64,000 bases of DNA from positions 1,426,001 through 1,490,000 of the forward strand of contig WACJ01000039.1 in assembly GCA_008973525.1 (NCBI GenBank). Reading direction: 5' to 3'. A program made the translations under genes and the position numbers. Shown here one piece after another: positions 22,522 to 35,206 of this stretch. Position 1 is the stretch's first letter; every line of letters starts with the position of its first letter. The notes beneath the pieces were generated by a model. It was not told the DNA's origin, did no database searches, and saw only the letters and a program-made list of their open reading frames with translations. Source of the stretch: Stenopsyche tienmushanensis (taxonomy: Eukaryota; Arthropoda; Insecta; Trichoptera; Stenopsychidae).

Positions 22522-25500
22522 ATGAGTCTGAGCCGACTGGGCGTGTGCGTGCGGGGCTGCTGGGGGGCTGCGGCCGCGGGAACGCAGGGTCTGGGGGCGC
22601 AAGCCGTAGGGGTGCATCCCTTCAACTCGAGAAACGCCGCCGGTCTGGCTAGACATGATCGCAAACCAGATTGGAATCGAGCCGTCAGCGAAGCGGAAAA
22701 AATAGTCGGATACCCGACTTCTTTCCTTAGCTTGCGTTGGCTTCTCAGCGACGAGATTGCCAATGTAGCCCTTCATCTGAGGAAACTCGTCGGCAGCAAT
22801 CATCCTTTATTGAAGACAGCCAAGTAATATACTATTTAATATACACACGCCCATTTACATTAAATTCCAACGGAAATCATGTTAGAATCTATTAAATAGA
22901 CCAAATAACTAATTAATCAGATATCAAAATCGATATTGATCGATTTTTTTTAAATACATTCAGCTCACATAAGGGAAAGTGAAACTATCCAAGTCTAATT
23001 GTTATTCATATACTTGATATTAATTTAATGCGACCAAGGTTTTACTTTTTCGTGATATTATCTATTTTTTATTTGGAGCGTTATGGAAATGTATTTAAAT
23101 TGAATCATTCATAGTAATTATTAAATGTTAGGATTGTCCGTGAATTATATATTTTTCACGTGCCTTGTCACGCTTTCATAAATACATGTTGTAGGGCTTT
23201 ATACGGACTCCATATTTATACATGCTATAAACTTATTTGTAAATTCATACGCTATATAAATTATTTTTAAAACATTTTATCAGTAAATAACCTTGTAATT
23301 TCGATACAATTAAACTATCATTGGATATTTATCTATGATCAATTCTTGTAGATTTTATCGGGTACTACAAGACAGGCTTGAAATGTGATTTTTTTACATT
23401 AACCGTTTACTTTTAGAGTGTCTGTTAAATGCCAGCAACTAGGCCAGGGATGGCAAATCCATGACCTATGGGTCAGTCTCACGAAGGCTTTATAAATGAC
23501 CCACATATTGATTTTTTAAATGTATTTTTTATATCATAAATTTCGCATATTTTAAGGGACAACAATGTTTTTTGAATTGTGCAGTGTGTAAAAAAACTTG
23601 TCTTACCAAATAAAGAACTATTGGCAAACTCACCTAAAGTATTAACAAAAATAAGACAGGATAATTCATCAAAATTATAATTTTCTATATTATTTTAATT
23701 TAACTCTACTATTGGATACATTTTCGCTTTGAATTATCTTAAAATTATGGCATTGAAAGCATTAAATATCATTGTACACGCACAATTATTATAAATTCAA
23801 AATGTGAAACATTCATATAACTACCTAACAATAGAAGCGATTCAATTAAGAATGACTTTGGCACTATTTTTAAATCCAAATTGTATTCTTGGTTTACCTG
23901 TGTTCAGTTTATTAAACGATTTAGACATATTTGACAGAAATCATTTTCATTCCGATCACAGTTAATTTGAAAACACAGTCACGTTCAATTTACCTTGAAC
24001 GTGTCCAATAGAACGTACATCCGCAAGACGAAAGTGTTTACCGTGTTATGAGTTATCGTCCGCAATGTCTCGTGTAAATACTCCCATGAATATTAATTTT
24101 ATTCTTATAAAAACATTATTACTGATTGTCATTTACTCATTTACGGCATGGAAAATGTCTGTAAAGTACAAATCAGTCACGCGTAAAATTACTTGTAAAT
24201 TTGACATAAATATCTTTGCTTTGTGCATGGGTATTTTACTGTGTGTTAAATCCGTTAATGAAAATACCAACGTCAATGGGAAAAATGTGGTTATCTGTTT
24301 ATTTTATCATTATGTTGACAAAAAATTTTACAACAATCAAGATTTCATTGTTTCACCATTCATAAGGAAAATTTTGGCTTACTTTTTTTGCTTAACTTAT
24401 CCTCAAAATTTTGACTAACGCCTATATATTGATATTTACAGAAATCTTCTGTACAATGGAAAAAATAATATGCAAGCATGGGGACTTATTGTTTTACTGG
24501 TATCAAAAGCGGCAGGACACAGTTCGGAAATTCCAGACATGGAACAGGATAAATCTGCTGGAGTACTTCATAGGTTTTTATTTTATTTTATTCTATTTAT
24601 TCATATGCATTTTCTAAAAACATAAATTATACATGATTTTACTTTGATTTTTAGTCAACGAGCATTGGCAGAAGTCACTGAAATGATACGAACAAGTCAT
24701 TTAGTACATAAAGGCTTAGTGAATTTGAACACTCAAGAAGGCGGATCAACTAACATGGGTGATATGACTTTTGGAAATAAAATTGCCTTATTGAGTGGCG
24801 ATTATCTCTTGGGAAATTCTTGTGCTGAACTTGCTGGATTAAGGTATATTTGATTTTGCTTTAAATCTGTTACTATTAAAACTGATTTAAATTAATGCAT
24901 ATTGATGTTTGTATAGAAATCAAGAATTAGTAGAACTGATCTCGTCTGCCGTTCGAGATCTAGCAGAAGCTGAATTTGTCGGCGATAGAGATGCTCAAAA
25001 TAATCCACTCCCATCTAAGCCTATACCCGATTGTGGTGAACCACCCATTAAAGGTATTTGTTGGGGATAAAATTGATAAAGGACACTTTTTATGCGTTGA
25101 GGACCATGATAAATATTTTTATTTTAATATGAATAGAATGGCAATGTCGATTGGAGCCTTTGAGTGTAGCAGGATTATTAGGACATGCTGCACCTGAGTG
25201 GGCAGCTCGACATGAATTAAGCGCTGGAGCTTTATTGGGGAAAAGTTGTCAAGGAGCTCTTATGCTTGCTCAACAGCCTAGAGAAATGCAAAAAATGGTA
25301 CAATATTTTTTTAAATTCAATTTATTTAGTATTCAATTTGTATCATATTTATTTTATAACATGTCTGTATTTTCAAGGGATATTTATTTGGATCACATCT
25401 AGCATTAGCATGGCAAGCATGCTTGGATCTAGAACCCTTCGCTGGACCATGCACTGGTCCTTTCTCACTTGTGAGTGCTCCCGTTATGTTTACATTGGAG

Positions 25501-25799
25501 CATCGTCCAAATTTATACAGCCTCATTGAAGCAGGACGCAACGATGTAAATCAGGTTGACTATGAACTGGTATGTGTTTAATTTCTTTTCAAATTGATGT
25601 TACATTTTTATTATTTGAACTCATTAATATTGTATATTTTTAGCTGCATAAAGAAGTTCTAGCAGGTCCCGGTATGGAGAGAGCAAGACAATTACAGAGT
25701 GAACACAGCGCAGCTGCAACACAAGTACTACAAACCTTCCCAAATTGTGATGCTCGCACTGCTTTACATAATATCATACTTGCCATGCAAGATCTCTGA
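22522..25799 (+). CDS. PDSS2: PDSS2-B, polyprenyl diphosphate synthase subunit 2
   Basis: Seven exons: 22522-22823, 24442-24573, 24655-24843, 24917-25053, 25137-25297, 25378-25569 and 25644-25799, giving 422 residues with no interruption. Exons 2-7 have the same lengths as in copy A. Exon 1 is 12 bp longer and encodes a presequence-like start, [15 protein letters not shown], rich in Ala, Gly and Arg. Conserved PDSS2 segments are [55 protein letters not shown] and [17 protein letters not shown]. The expected role is the regulatory subunit paired with PDSS1 in ubiquinone side-chain synthesis in mitochondria. Exon 6 and introns 2, 5 and 6 are nearly identical to copy C, while introns 3 and 4 are not, suggesting conversion. 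The shared 3' block with AATAAA at 26219-26224 suggests a 3' UTR of about 0.4 kb. Confidence 0.95.
23450..24324. other. Copy-specific part of PDSS2-B intron 1
   Basis: This part of intron 1 does not align with copy C, whose homology resumes at the position matching 24325. At 23453 the sequence CAGGGATGGCAAATCC resembles a hAT end, but no partner end was found. Open frames at 24065-24418 match nothing known. Confidence 0.4.
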
Positions 25800-26224
25800 T
25801 ATTATCAGTATATATATGATACATATAGTGCAACTCTATCTAATTGTTAACTATTATCTAATTATATATATATTTTTCTAATGTATTTTTAGTCTGACTG
25901 ATATGACTCCAAAAAAATATTTTTGTACCAAGCCTCTCATGGCAACCTGTACATACATATTAACTGTGATCATTATTTTTTATTGTATCTTACATGATTC
26001 ATAAATTTGATATACATTTTGTAATAGAATGTATAAATGTATATTTAATACAATATTGAGAGTCGCATTTCAATTGAAAGCTTCCATACATTCCTATTTA
26101 TATGATTTTTAACTATAATTTCACAAACATTTCATTGACTAATATTTTTCACTTATTAATTTAATTTTAAAGAATGTGTTAGTCTCATTTGATGCTTGTT
26201 CATTCTCATTTAAACAGAAATAAA
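25800..26224 (+). other. PDSS2-B 3' UTR and polyadenylation candidate
   Basis: AATAAA at 26219-26224 lies in a block AAATAAAGGATT shared with copy C (from 35749) and similar to copy A. Confidence 0.45.
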
Positions 26225-26699
26225 GGATTTATTTTATACTCTTTTTAAAAAGTAGGACTTTTATTTATCAACTAAACTAATCGTCTAATACTAAACTAAA
26301 CTAATAAATTCGTTTAGCATATAAAAGATTTTTAGTTCTGATTTTAAATACTTGATTTTATTCTACATAATGAGAAAAAAAATTAAAGATTACGGATAAA
26401 AGCAAATGATACATTTGATTATTTCAAATCTATATTATGTAATATGTAAAATATCATTGATTTGCTATTAAGATAATATTCATGCGCTTAATTTTTTTGA
26501 TATGATATCCATATTATTTTATCTATTATCATTGCTAAAAATCTGGACTATCACAGGTGAAATCAAAATTGCTCAAAAAGTAAATCTGAAATGAAATTGA
26601 ATAATGCAATTAAAAATCTTAAACCAGATAACAAATTATTATTTCAAAATGATCATTTTAAAATAATATATTTTTGAATATTAATAACAATTTTCGAAA

Positions 26700-26965
26700 G
26701 CTGAATAATTCTATATACTGGCATTAAATTAAAATTTACAAAGCTACTTTTTTGTCTACAAGTAATTTACCTTAACTATTGTTAAATAAACATCATCCAC
26801 TTTCGATATAAAGTGGCTAGGATTTCGATAGACGTGGCTAAAGTTGTAGTGCGAGAACTTGATTGAAGTATTGCAATTTTCAACATATTGTAATATTAAT
26901 TACATATAATATTTATTATAAGCAACAACAGCATAGTTTTAGTCTTGTAGGTAAAATCATTTATA
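26700..26965 (+). repeat. PDSS2 downstream duplicated block, unit B
   Basis: Counterpart of 15397-15675, in the same orientation relative to its PDSS2 copy. An equivalent block was not recognised after copy C, where the duplicated unit may end. Confidence 0.8.
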
Positions 26966-26969
26966 AAAT

Positions 26970-29440
26970 ATATAAAATTATTATAAATGTTGTCAACAAC
27001 ATAATAAAAAACAATGAAATAAGAAAGAATCTGCTTTGTAGGAATACTTACAAAAATAGTGTCGCTGCCTCCTGTTCTATTCGCACCTCCTTGCCAATAA
27101 ATTATACTATTTTTCTTTATTATGTGCTTTTTTTAAACCTTAACTACAATTATGCACATCTCACATCAATATTGGTTTAATATAATTAGATATAAGATAA
27201 TTATTTTATATGTACATTCAATGGACCACTGGTTTGTGTTACTTCTGTTCACTGTTATGTGAATCCCAAAACAGTAATTAAAGTGCTCCTGGAAATAAAA
27301 ATAACACTCTGGAACCACTGCATGTAATATTTAAGTTACTAAAGAAAACGAATCCAAAAACAGTTTTTCAATTTTCCAGCAAGCTGAGAATATTGCAGCC
27401 TTTAATGTTTGATCATATTGATGTTAATTTCGTTGAAATTATTACAAACGAACTGAAAATTACATTGGCATTGACTTCTAGCATCAACGATAGGCCTACA
27501 TAATAGGCCATATTAAATAAATAGCTGAATGTTATTATGCCAAAATTACCTATGCCAACAATGATATGAATAGCTAATGAATGCTATACATTGAAGACTT
27601 CAGATCGGGGATCGTCAACCTGCGACGATAAAACCTTGACCAGTACTGCACCTTCGATTGGATCGCGCCAAAGTCTTCGCCGATACTTTCACTTTTGTGA
27701 AACGGAAGAAGAGAAACGTTAAAAAAACTTGCATCGTCGTTGATCTTCTGGTAATCTTACGTAATTTCGATTTTTTTCTTCAGATAAAGAAAAAAAACCG
27801 CATAACTTCGAAATCGCACAAAAAAAGGTTTAAGTGTAAATTATTAAAGTTTACAACAAACAAAACAGCCAGAAATAATCTTCTTTCTCTTGAATATGGA
27901 ATTATACTGCGTTTTGACTGAGCTTGATTCCCAATTAAATATTTGTGACAAGCACAGAAACCTCCATTTTAATCATCACGAGGAACGATATTAATGTATG
28001 GCATCAAGAACACGATCGTATTATCGTCCTATGCTGATCACCATGAGGATTGTACTTCCTTGTATTTTATGGAATTCCCGAAAATGGATGCTGATTTCGC
28101 TTTTGCTGCAAGAATTTATTTTTCCAATCGACATACATTTAATCAGAGATACGCAAACCTATTGTTTTCTACGACTGATTGTATCGTCAACTAGCACAAG
28201 TTGCTAATCAACATTTATTATTCAAGTTTTATTGAGATTTAATCGCTGTGTAATATTCAAGTTTGGTTGAGATTATGCGATTTGGTTGGATTAGCTAATT
28301 CAATAAATGTAAACATAGACAAAAATCTTCGACTGGGTGATTCACCTCCACCGTCTGGTGAACCATGAACGTTGCCGATGTCCATATCAATTTCAGAGCA
28401 ACCTTTGAGCATATTCTAAAGATCGTATCAATGTGGATAGAAGATCTGTTAAAATTTCTTACTAAAGACGATAAGAAGCTAAATGGGATAACAAAGCCCG
28501 CAATGTCAGCTTACAGAATATTTGCTCCTTCATATGACAAAATTAGATTTTGACAACTATTATGGACACTTGGCGAATTGCTGTTGAAAGAAGAAAGTTT
28601 TCGGTATAAAGTATTTGGTAACAGGAGATGAAACTTGAATATGTTGAATTGGTAGAATTCATGCCATATAAGAACAGAATCAAAACAGAAATCTTTTATG
28701 CCCATTCTTATTTTGTAATTATTGTCATAGTAAAAGTTCGAAGGAAGCTTTAAAAAAGGCGTACATTTTACTTCTGATTGACGACACACATCTTCCAAAA
28801 TTCAGGTTGTTTTTCATTAATATGGATTCCAACAATTAAAACTACAACTAACTTTCAGTTCTAGTTCATTCAGATTATTTTTTTGATCAGTATTTTAAAC
28901 GCTTCTAAGGGAGAGGCGCTTTCTAAACTATGAAGAAGTGAAAGAAGCTAAGACGACCTAGTTTGGCAAATGAATAGAAGATTTTTTCAGGAAGATTGGG
29001 TCGATAAAAACAAGTGAGAGGAAGATAATGAGATTGTTTCTGTCATACTTTCATAGCTAAATCATTCAACACTTTTTATTTATTGAATGAAGGGTAAATT
29101 TGTGGTATCTAGAATTTTTACAGACAAATACTTAAACACCGAGACTATTCTTATGGCTCGTATTAAAAGATTCATTGGAGTAGACATTGTTAAAAAATTC
29201 CAACACTTTCTTGCAGTACAATGTGTCTTACACCATAAATATTCTTGCAGACATCACAGACTCAGTTTAGACCACATTGTATTTGGCAATTCACGATTTT
29301 GAAGATTCTGATGGCACTTTTTCGAATTGTCTGCCATTGGATCCAATTATGTCTTCATTTCCGTCATCAAAAGTAACCAATCTTCATATGATACCTTAGG
29401 GCAACTTGACTAATACGCCTTGAGTCGAAAACCAATTTAC
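26970..29440. other. Intergenic DNA, possibly decayed retroelement
   Basis: No intact gene. Many short interrupted frames precede the reverse transcriptase fragment at 29447-29620 and may belong to the same decayed LINE, but none could be matched to a domain. Confidence 0.35.
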
Positions 29441-29446
29441 AAACAG

Positions 29447-29620
29447 ATGAACAATTTGGCTTTAAAACGAACACTTTCTCTAGCTTAACTGTCCGACAAA
29501 TTATTCATTATTATATATCCAAAAAAATAGCCATTAACGATTACTTTCTCGGTTTGAGTAAGACGTTTGATCGCGTTGACTAAACTATACTTCGCGACGA
29601 AATCAGAACAGGTACCTTTC
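29447..29620 (+). pseudogene. Non-LTR reverse transcriptase fragment
   Basis: The plus strand reads EQFGFKTNTFSSLTVRQII, then FLGLSKTFDRVD followed by a stop and TILRDEI. This corresponds to the QFGF...FLDLSKAFDRVDH(T/K)IL region of LINE reverse transcriptases. Only this piece is recognisable and it is broken by a stop. Confidence 0.7.
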
Positions 29621-29879
29621 ATAGATCTGATTGATGTATTAGATAACTTTAGAGCAGCTTAATATTTTTCATTGAGAAGAAAATATCTTCCTCCATCGTC
29701 CATTTGTCATGGTCAAGAAATTTCGTGACCATGGTCAGTCCGACATATTTAAAACACCAGAAAAATGCAATAGTAAACATATATAAATTAAATTAATGTT
29801 TTAATTAATAATAACTTCTACATTATGATTTTTTAAGAATAAGATTTTAAATAAAATAAAACAATTCCATGGATGTGTG

Positions 29880-29990
29880 AAAGTAGGCAAAAATGCATGT
29901 ATGCAATTTTTTGCATACAGCGCTGCAACCAAAAACACTTTCTGCAGCGAATACTCCGTCCGGCAGAAATGCGCAAAATTCTGTAACATT
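29880..29990 (+). repeat. Segmental repeat X, left part, copy 2
   Basis: GCATACAGCGCTGCAACC, CACTTTCTGC and GCGAATACTCCGTCCGGC align with 58240-58320 in the same order. It lies upstream of PDSS2-C, as copy 1 lies upstream of PDSS2-B. Confidence 0.65.
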
Positions 29991-30939
29991 AAAATCCATT
30001 GGTTTCGGCTCATCTTGTTGAAATAAAATTTGATAAAGGTGAGTTAAATATTATTAACAAATGTGAAAGTTTCACCCTGTGATTTAAGTTTATTTTAAGG
30101 CGGCTACTGAATATTTCAATCTCCTCTAGAGTTACATAATCTTTCATAGATGTAAAAATATGACAAAACCTCTACCACCCATCATGAAAGCTTGACCGTC
30201 CACTAGTGGGCGGTAGAGATCAAGTTGACTGTCACTGGTCTATATCATACATTCACCTCCTAGTGATCTTGATATTGAAGACAGTATGATTAATTATTTG
30301 TGAACGCTTAAGAAATGTATTTTTAAATTGTTCCTACTCTATTGTTCCGCCTTTCGTGCATTTTATTTATATATTTATTTGGAAATTTACAAACAGATTC
30401 ACCATATTACATGAAATAATTTTCAAATATAGAGGATAAAAATAAATAAATACAGAAGAAACCAAAGAGTAGCGGGGAAATCCGAGGGCCGGACGTGTGC
30501 CTCTCATCTTAGCCTGAAGGGCATTGACGAGAAAGACGGAGGCGTCCACCTCTCAGTATTGATAGGGCTCCGCAGCTTCGACACGGATTCGCAGCATACG
30601 ACGGAAAACCTTATTTTACCTCCGTAGAGGGAGCGGTTCTTTATCTCCGATCGCTCATCCGACAACACCGAAAAGGAGGAACCTAAAAAAGAGAGGGAAA
30701 CAATTTAATCATTATGAACGTTTAATACTCAAATTACTTTTTAAAGGGGGGGGGGGAAATAGCGCTAATTATAAAAAACTGACTTACTTTGTAAATTTGT
30801 AATAACAATAAAAATAGATGATTTACATTATGAGTATTAATGTTGACCTCATATTATAATATTTGGGCTAAATATGTTACATAGCCATTAAAAAAATAGT
30901 ACGTTGAAATAAAATGTAATTCTTAATTGAATTTCTTAT
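29991..30939. other. Intergenic DNA with a GC-richer island
   Basis: No gene supported. The segment 30470-30680 is notably richer in G+C than its surroundings and may be a transposon fragment. A run of 11 G lies at 30746-30756. Confidence 0.4.
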
Positions 30940-31250
30940 ATTTTTGCTAGATATTCTATAGCAAAGATCACCAGCTAACATTTTTTTTTAGTCATACGAG
31001 TAATATATCGATCTCTTTCTAGCACGCTTTAGCAGATTGAAAGAAAATGTTGTTGTCTCGCTTTTTCGGAAGCAGTCTATTGAACACGTTAATCGGAAAA
31101 AAAGAGGGATAAGATTAATTAAATTATTGTTACTGTCAACATTTTGTGCAGTACATTGAAAATAAAAGCAGTAGATATAAAAAAATATATGCGATTCGCG
31201 ACTATATATTTATTATCGACTTTCGGTGGTAATAATTTTAAATAAATAAA
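30940..31250 (+). repeat. Segmental repeat X, right part, copy 2
   Basis: Aligns with 60170-60540 and with the split copy at 19790-21800: TATTCTATAGCAAAG, CGATCTCTTTCTAGC, GTTGTCTCGCTTTTTCGG and downstream GATTAATTAAATTATT. It has the uninterrupted form at the site where the hAT-like element sits in copy 1. Confidence 0.7.
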
Positions 31251-31389
31251 TAAAACACTACTGTTCTACTAATGTTCGGCAATTGTTCATTGGAAAGAAA
31301 AAATAATTTGGGAAAAAAAATTCTAAAAAATATATACATGTTAATTAGATTGTCGTAAAAGGGAAGTTTATTGATGTGGTTTTCAGTTT

Positions 31390-31665
31390 CAGTTTATGAC
31401 TGAATTTTGAACGCTTTCGGCCAATTCGTAATATTCTTTTGTTTGAATATGACAGCTGCTGTCACTGTATTTTGCCCGGAGGCGATTTCAATTTGGCTTT
31501 CTATATTTCGCCCCAGGAGCGGTTATGTATTCTCTGCGGTCACTTGAAAAAATGTGAAGGTTATGAAATTGTCTCGCATTCTCTTCTATAGTTAAAAGTA
31601 GGTCAATTACCATAAAAAAACTTTCACCGTCGACTTTCCCACTGCGATCACTGCCAGTCGCTGCG
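31390..31665 (+). promoter_or_regulatory. PDSS2-C promoter-proximal / 5' UTR block
   Basis: Aligns with the A and B blocks. It contains the palindrome at 31450-31464 and CGCCCCAGGAGCGGTTATGT at 31509-31528. Confidence 0.55.
31450..31464. promoter_or_regulatory. Conserved palindrome upstream of PDSS2-C
   Basis: TGACAGCTGCTGTCA, a perfect 7+1+7 palindrome 216 bp before the start codon. Confidence 0.5.
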
Positions 31666-34600
31666 ATGAGCCTGAGCCGACTGGGCGTTTGCGTGCGGGG
31701 TTGCTGGGGGGCTGCAGCCGCGGGGACACAAGGACTGGGGGCTCAGACTGTCGGGGCGCATCCCTTCAATACTAGAAACGCTGCCGGTCTAGCGAAACAT
31801 GATCGCAAACCGGATTGGAATCGAGCCGTCAGCGAAGCGGAGAAAATCGTCGGATACCCGACTTCTTTCCTTAGCTTGCGTTGGCTTCTCAGCGACGAGA
31901 TCGCCAATGTGGCCTTACATCTGAGAAAACTCGTCGGAAGCAATCATCCTCTATTGAAAACGGCCAAGTAATATATTTTAATATCTCCCATCCACAATAA
32001 TATTAGACTCCACTAAGAATCAATTTAGAATCTTAACAGATTAATCATCAGTATCAATTGTTTTCACATTTCATTTTCCATTTGATTACATGTGCATTTG
32101 AAATTATGCATCAAAATTGATTGCATTTTTTTCCTATAATCATCAAGGAGAAAGTGATTTTTTTAAAGTTATTATTTATATATGCACAAATTTAATATGA
32201 CCTATGAATACATTTTTTTTGTATTGTAACATATTTTTTACTTAGTGCATTATTCAAATGAATTTCAACTGAGTCATTCATAGTAATGAGTGAAAGTTTA
32301 GATCGTTCATGAAATGTATTTTTTTCGCACACCTTTTTAGAAACACATTTGTATTCTATCAGCCAAAACAATATCGGTTTTGAATGTATAACACTACAGG
32401 ATGTGCGAGCGCTGTTGTTTCATTCTATTTCGGGGAAGAGGTTCACAGTGGTGGTGGAGGATGGTCAGATGGTTATATAAAATATCAATTGGTGATTTGA
32501 TCCCATTTATTAGTGATCATTTTGAGGTATTGTGTTAGGCAAGTCGCTCCATCATTGCATCTTTCAATAATGACAAGATTTTAATGGAAGACAAATAACA
32601 TCTTTATATTTACTTTTTTTAGTGTCTTGTTAGGTCTCTCCAATGTTGATTCACTCTAGAGTAGGTTTCTGTGTCTTAGACGGCTAGAAAAAGTTTCTAA
32701 ACACATGTCAGTCTAATCATGTATATTGTGGAATCAGAACATTTACTTCCTGTCAATACCCCTTTTGCAACCGTCTCAATAGGGAGTGTGGAGAAAGTAT
32801 AGAGATTGAGCAGTTTTCCTCGGGAGATGGTGAAAAACTACTCTGAGCGACCTTGAGTACAGAGTCCAGTCCCCCCTTTCCTTTTATTAGATAGTATCAA
32901 CTATTTAAGATAGTGAGTGACAAATAAGCCAGGGAGTCTGTGAAAGTAACAACAGATAATGCAGCTATTAGACCAGTAATGTTATATGAAAGGTGTCACT
33001 TCCCTGAGGCTTACAATATCAGATTATCAGGATCTGTATGGGGCATTGGCAGTAAGGCCATAATCATTGTTTGTCAATATTGTTTGTTATGCTGCGGCTG
33101 CCTGGGCACACAGGTTGGACTATTCCAGGTAGCAGAGGCGCCGGGGCAGAAATTTGTCTTACCGGAGAATTTTCCTTGCACATATACGGACATGACAGCG
33201 GATCACGTTCTAAGGTCATGTCTGGGCATGGAGGCTGATAGGGAAAATCTCCTGTGTTGTGTAAGAGGTTCCGCTTCAGGACCTGTTGGACACGCAGATC
33301 TAGTGGCTGGTCCCCGTGCATACGGTGCATTCAAAAAGTTTTGCACCAAATGTGCTGTAGGAGGATTCAATAGAGAATAATTCCGTACTTCTTCAATTGT
33401 TGTTAAATGTATAATCTTATTGACAACTATCTGGCATCTGGACTTAATAACAGACTTCTAATTTCCGGACTAAACTAGCTCCTTCTAGAACTGGCAATGA
33501 GTTGTCCAAACCCCCTTATTCTCTGCAAATACTTGCAGCAGTCATAATAGACATTTAAAAAGTGTGTATATGTGATGATCGGTGTAAACTGGTCATAATG
33601 CGGGTACGGAAATACAGAGAGACATCATTCAATTTGTGTTTGAGGTGTGCAAGTTAATATTTGGATCCTAGTGTTCCCATGTTATATGTGGCAATAGAAA
33701 GCAGATGTGCGTGACTATTAGTTAGTTAGAAAATTTTACAACAATCAAGATTTCATTGTTTCACCATTCATAAGGAAAAATTTGGCTTACTCTTTTTGTT
33801 TAACTTATCCTCAAAATTTTAACTAACGCCTATATATTGATATTTACAGAAATCTTCTGTACAATGGAAAAAATAATATGCAAGCATGGGGACTCATTGT
33901 TTTACTGGTATCAAAGGCGGCAGGACACAGTTCAGAAATTCCAGACATGGAACAGGATAAATCTGCTGGAGTACTTCATAGGTTTTTATTTTATTGTATT
34001 CTATTTATTCATATGTATTTTCTAAAAACATAAATTATACATGGTTTTACTTTGATTTTTAGTCAACGAGCATTGGCAGAAGTCACTGAAATGATACGAA
34101 CGAGTCATTTAGTGCATAAAGGCTTGGTGAATTTAAACACTCAAGAAGGCGGATCTACTAACATGGGTGATATGACTTTTGGAAATAAAATTGCCTTATT
34201 GAGTGGCGATTATCTCTTGGGAAATTCTTGTGCTGAACTTGCTGGATTAAAGTATGCGTGGTTAAATATTCGCTGTTTAATCTATCATGTTAAAGTAAAA
34301 TATAATATGACGTTGATGTTTTATATATAGAAATCAAGAACTGGTAGAACTGATATCGTCTGCTGTTCGAGATCTGGCAGAAGCTGAATTTGTCGGTGAT
34401 AGAGATGCTCAAAATAATCCGCTTCCTTCTAATCCTGTACCTGATGGTGGGGAACCACCAATTAAAGGTATTTGACGACGGTGCACTTGATTAATATAAT
34501 AGGTTAATATATTGTATTTCAAAGTGTTTTTTATTATTATTAGAATGGCAATGTCGATTGGAGCCTTTAAGTGTAGCAGGATTATTAGGTCATTCTGCGC

Positions 34601-35206
34601 CTGAGTGGGTAGCACGACATGAATTAAGTGCTGGAGCTTTATTGGGGAAAAGTTGTCAAGGAGCTCTTATGCTTGCTCAACAGCCTAGAGAAATGCAAAA
34701 AATGGTACAATATTTTTTTAAATTCAATTTATTTAGTATTCAATTTGTATCATTTTTATTTTATATTATGTCTGTAATTTCAAGGGATATTTATTTGGAT
34801 CTCATCTAGCATTAGCATGGCAAGCATGCTTGGATCTAGAACCCTTCGCTGGACCATGCACTGGTCCTTTCTCACTTGTGAGTGCTCCCGTTATGTTTAC
34901 GTTGGAGCATCGTCCAAATTTATACAGCCTCATTGAAGCAGGACGCAACGATGTAAATCAGGTTGACTATGAACTGGTATGTGTTTAATTTCTTTTCAAA
35001 TTGATGTTACATTTTTATTATTTGAACTCATTAATATTGTATAATTTTAGTTGCATAAAGAAGTTCTAGCAGGTCCTGGTATGGAGAAAGCTAGACAATT
35101 ACAGGGTGAACACAGCACAGCTGCAACACAAGTACTACAAACTTTTCCTAATTGTGATGCTCGCACTGCTTTACATAATATCATACTTGCTATGCAAGAT
35201 CTTTGA
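31666..35206 (+). CDS. PDSS2: PDSS2-C, polyprenyl diphosphate synthase subunit 2
   Basis: Seven exons: 31666-31967, 33850-33981, 34063-34251, 34331-34467, 34544-34704, 34785-34976 and 35051-35206, giving 422 residues in one uninterrupted frame with exon lengths identical to copy B. It carries the same presequence-like start and PDSS2 signatures ([39 protein letters not shown]). Exon 6 differs from B at only two of 192 bases and intron 6 at one base, but exon 7 differs at about eleven of 156, so divergence is uneven. The role is presumed to be the same PDSS1 partner in ubiquinone synthesis; whether the three copies differ in tissue or function cannot be read from sequence. Intron 1 holds an unrelated 1.3-kb segment (32391-33728). 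The best poly(A) signal is AATAAA at 35750-35755. Confidence 0.95.
32391..33728. mobile_element. Unidentified 1.3-kb segment in PDSS2-C intron 1
   Basis: Alignment of C intron 1 with B intron 1 stops near 32390 and resumes abruptly at 33729. The intervening sequence is more G+C-rich. It begins CACTACAGGATG, and near its end (33663-33673) is GGATCCTAGTG, an imperfect reverse match that would suit CACTA-type ends; no clear target duplication was found. It encodes an open frame of 146 residues at 32940-33380, with several Cys residues, that matches no family I know. It may be a transposon or captured DNA. Confidence 0.4.

Noticed and set aside
22449..22803. Minus-strand frames of about 100 codons over PDSS2 exon 1 (also at 6696-7016 and 31743-31943)
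   Set aside because: They are antisense shadows of the conserved, GC-richer PDSS2 first exon.
24065..24418. 117-codon frame in PDSS2-B intron 1
   Set aside because: AT-rich, Ile/Lys/Phe-biased composition, not shared with the other PDSS2 copies except for its 3' part, which is simply homologous intron.
32940..33380. 146-codon frame as a host gene
   Set aside because: It is absent from the homologous intron of PDSS2-B and has no recognised domain; kept only as part of an unidentified inserted segment.
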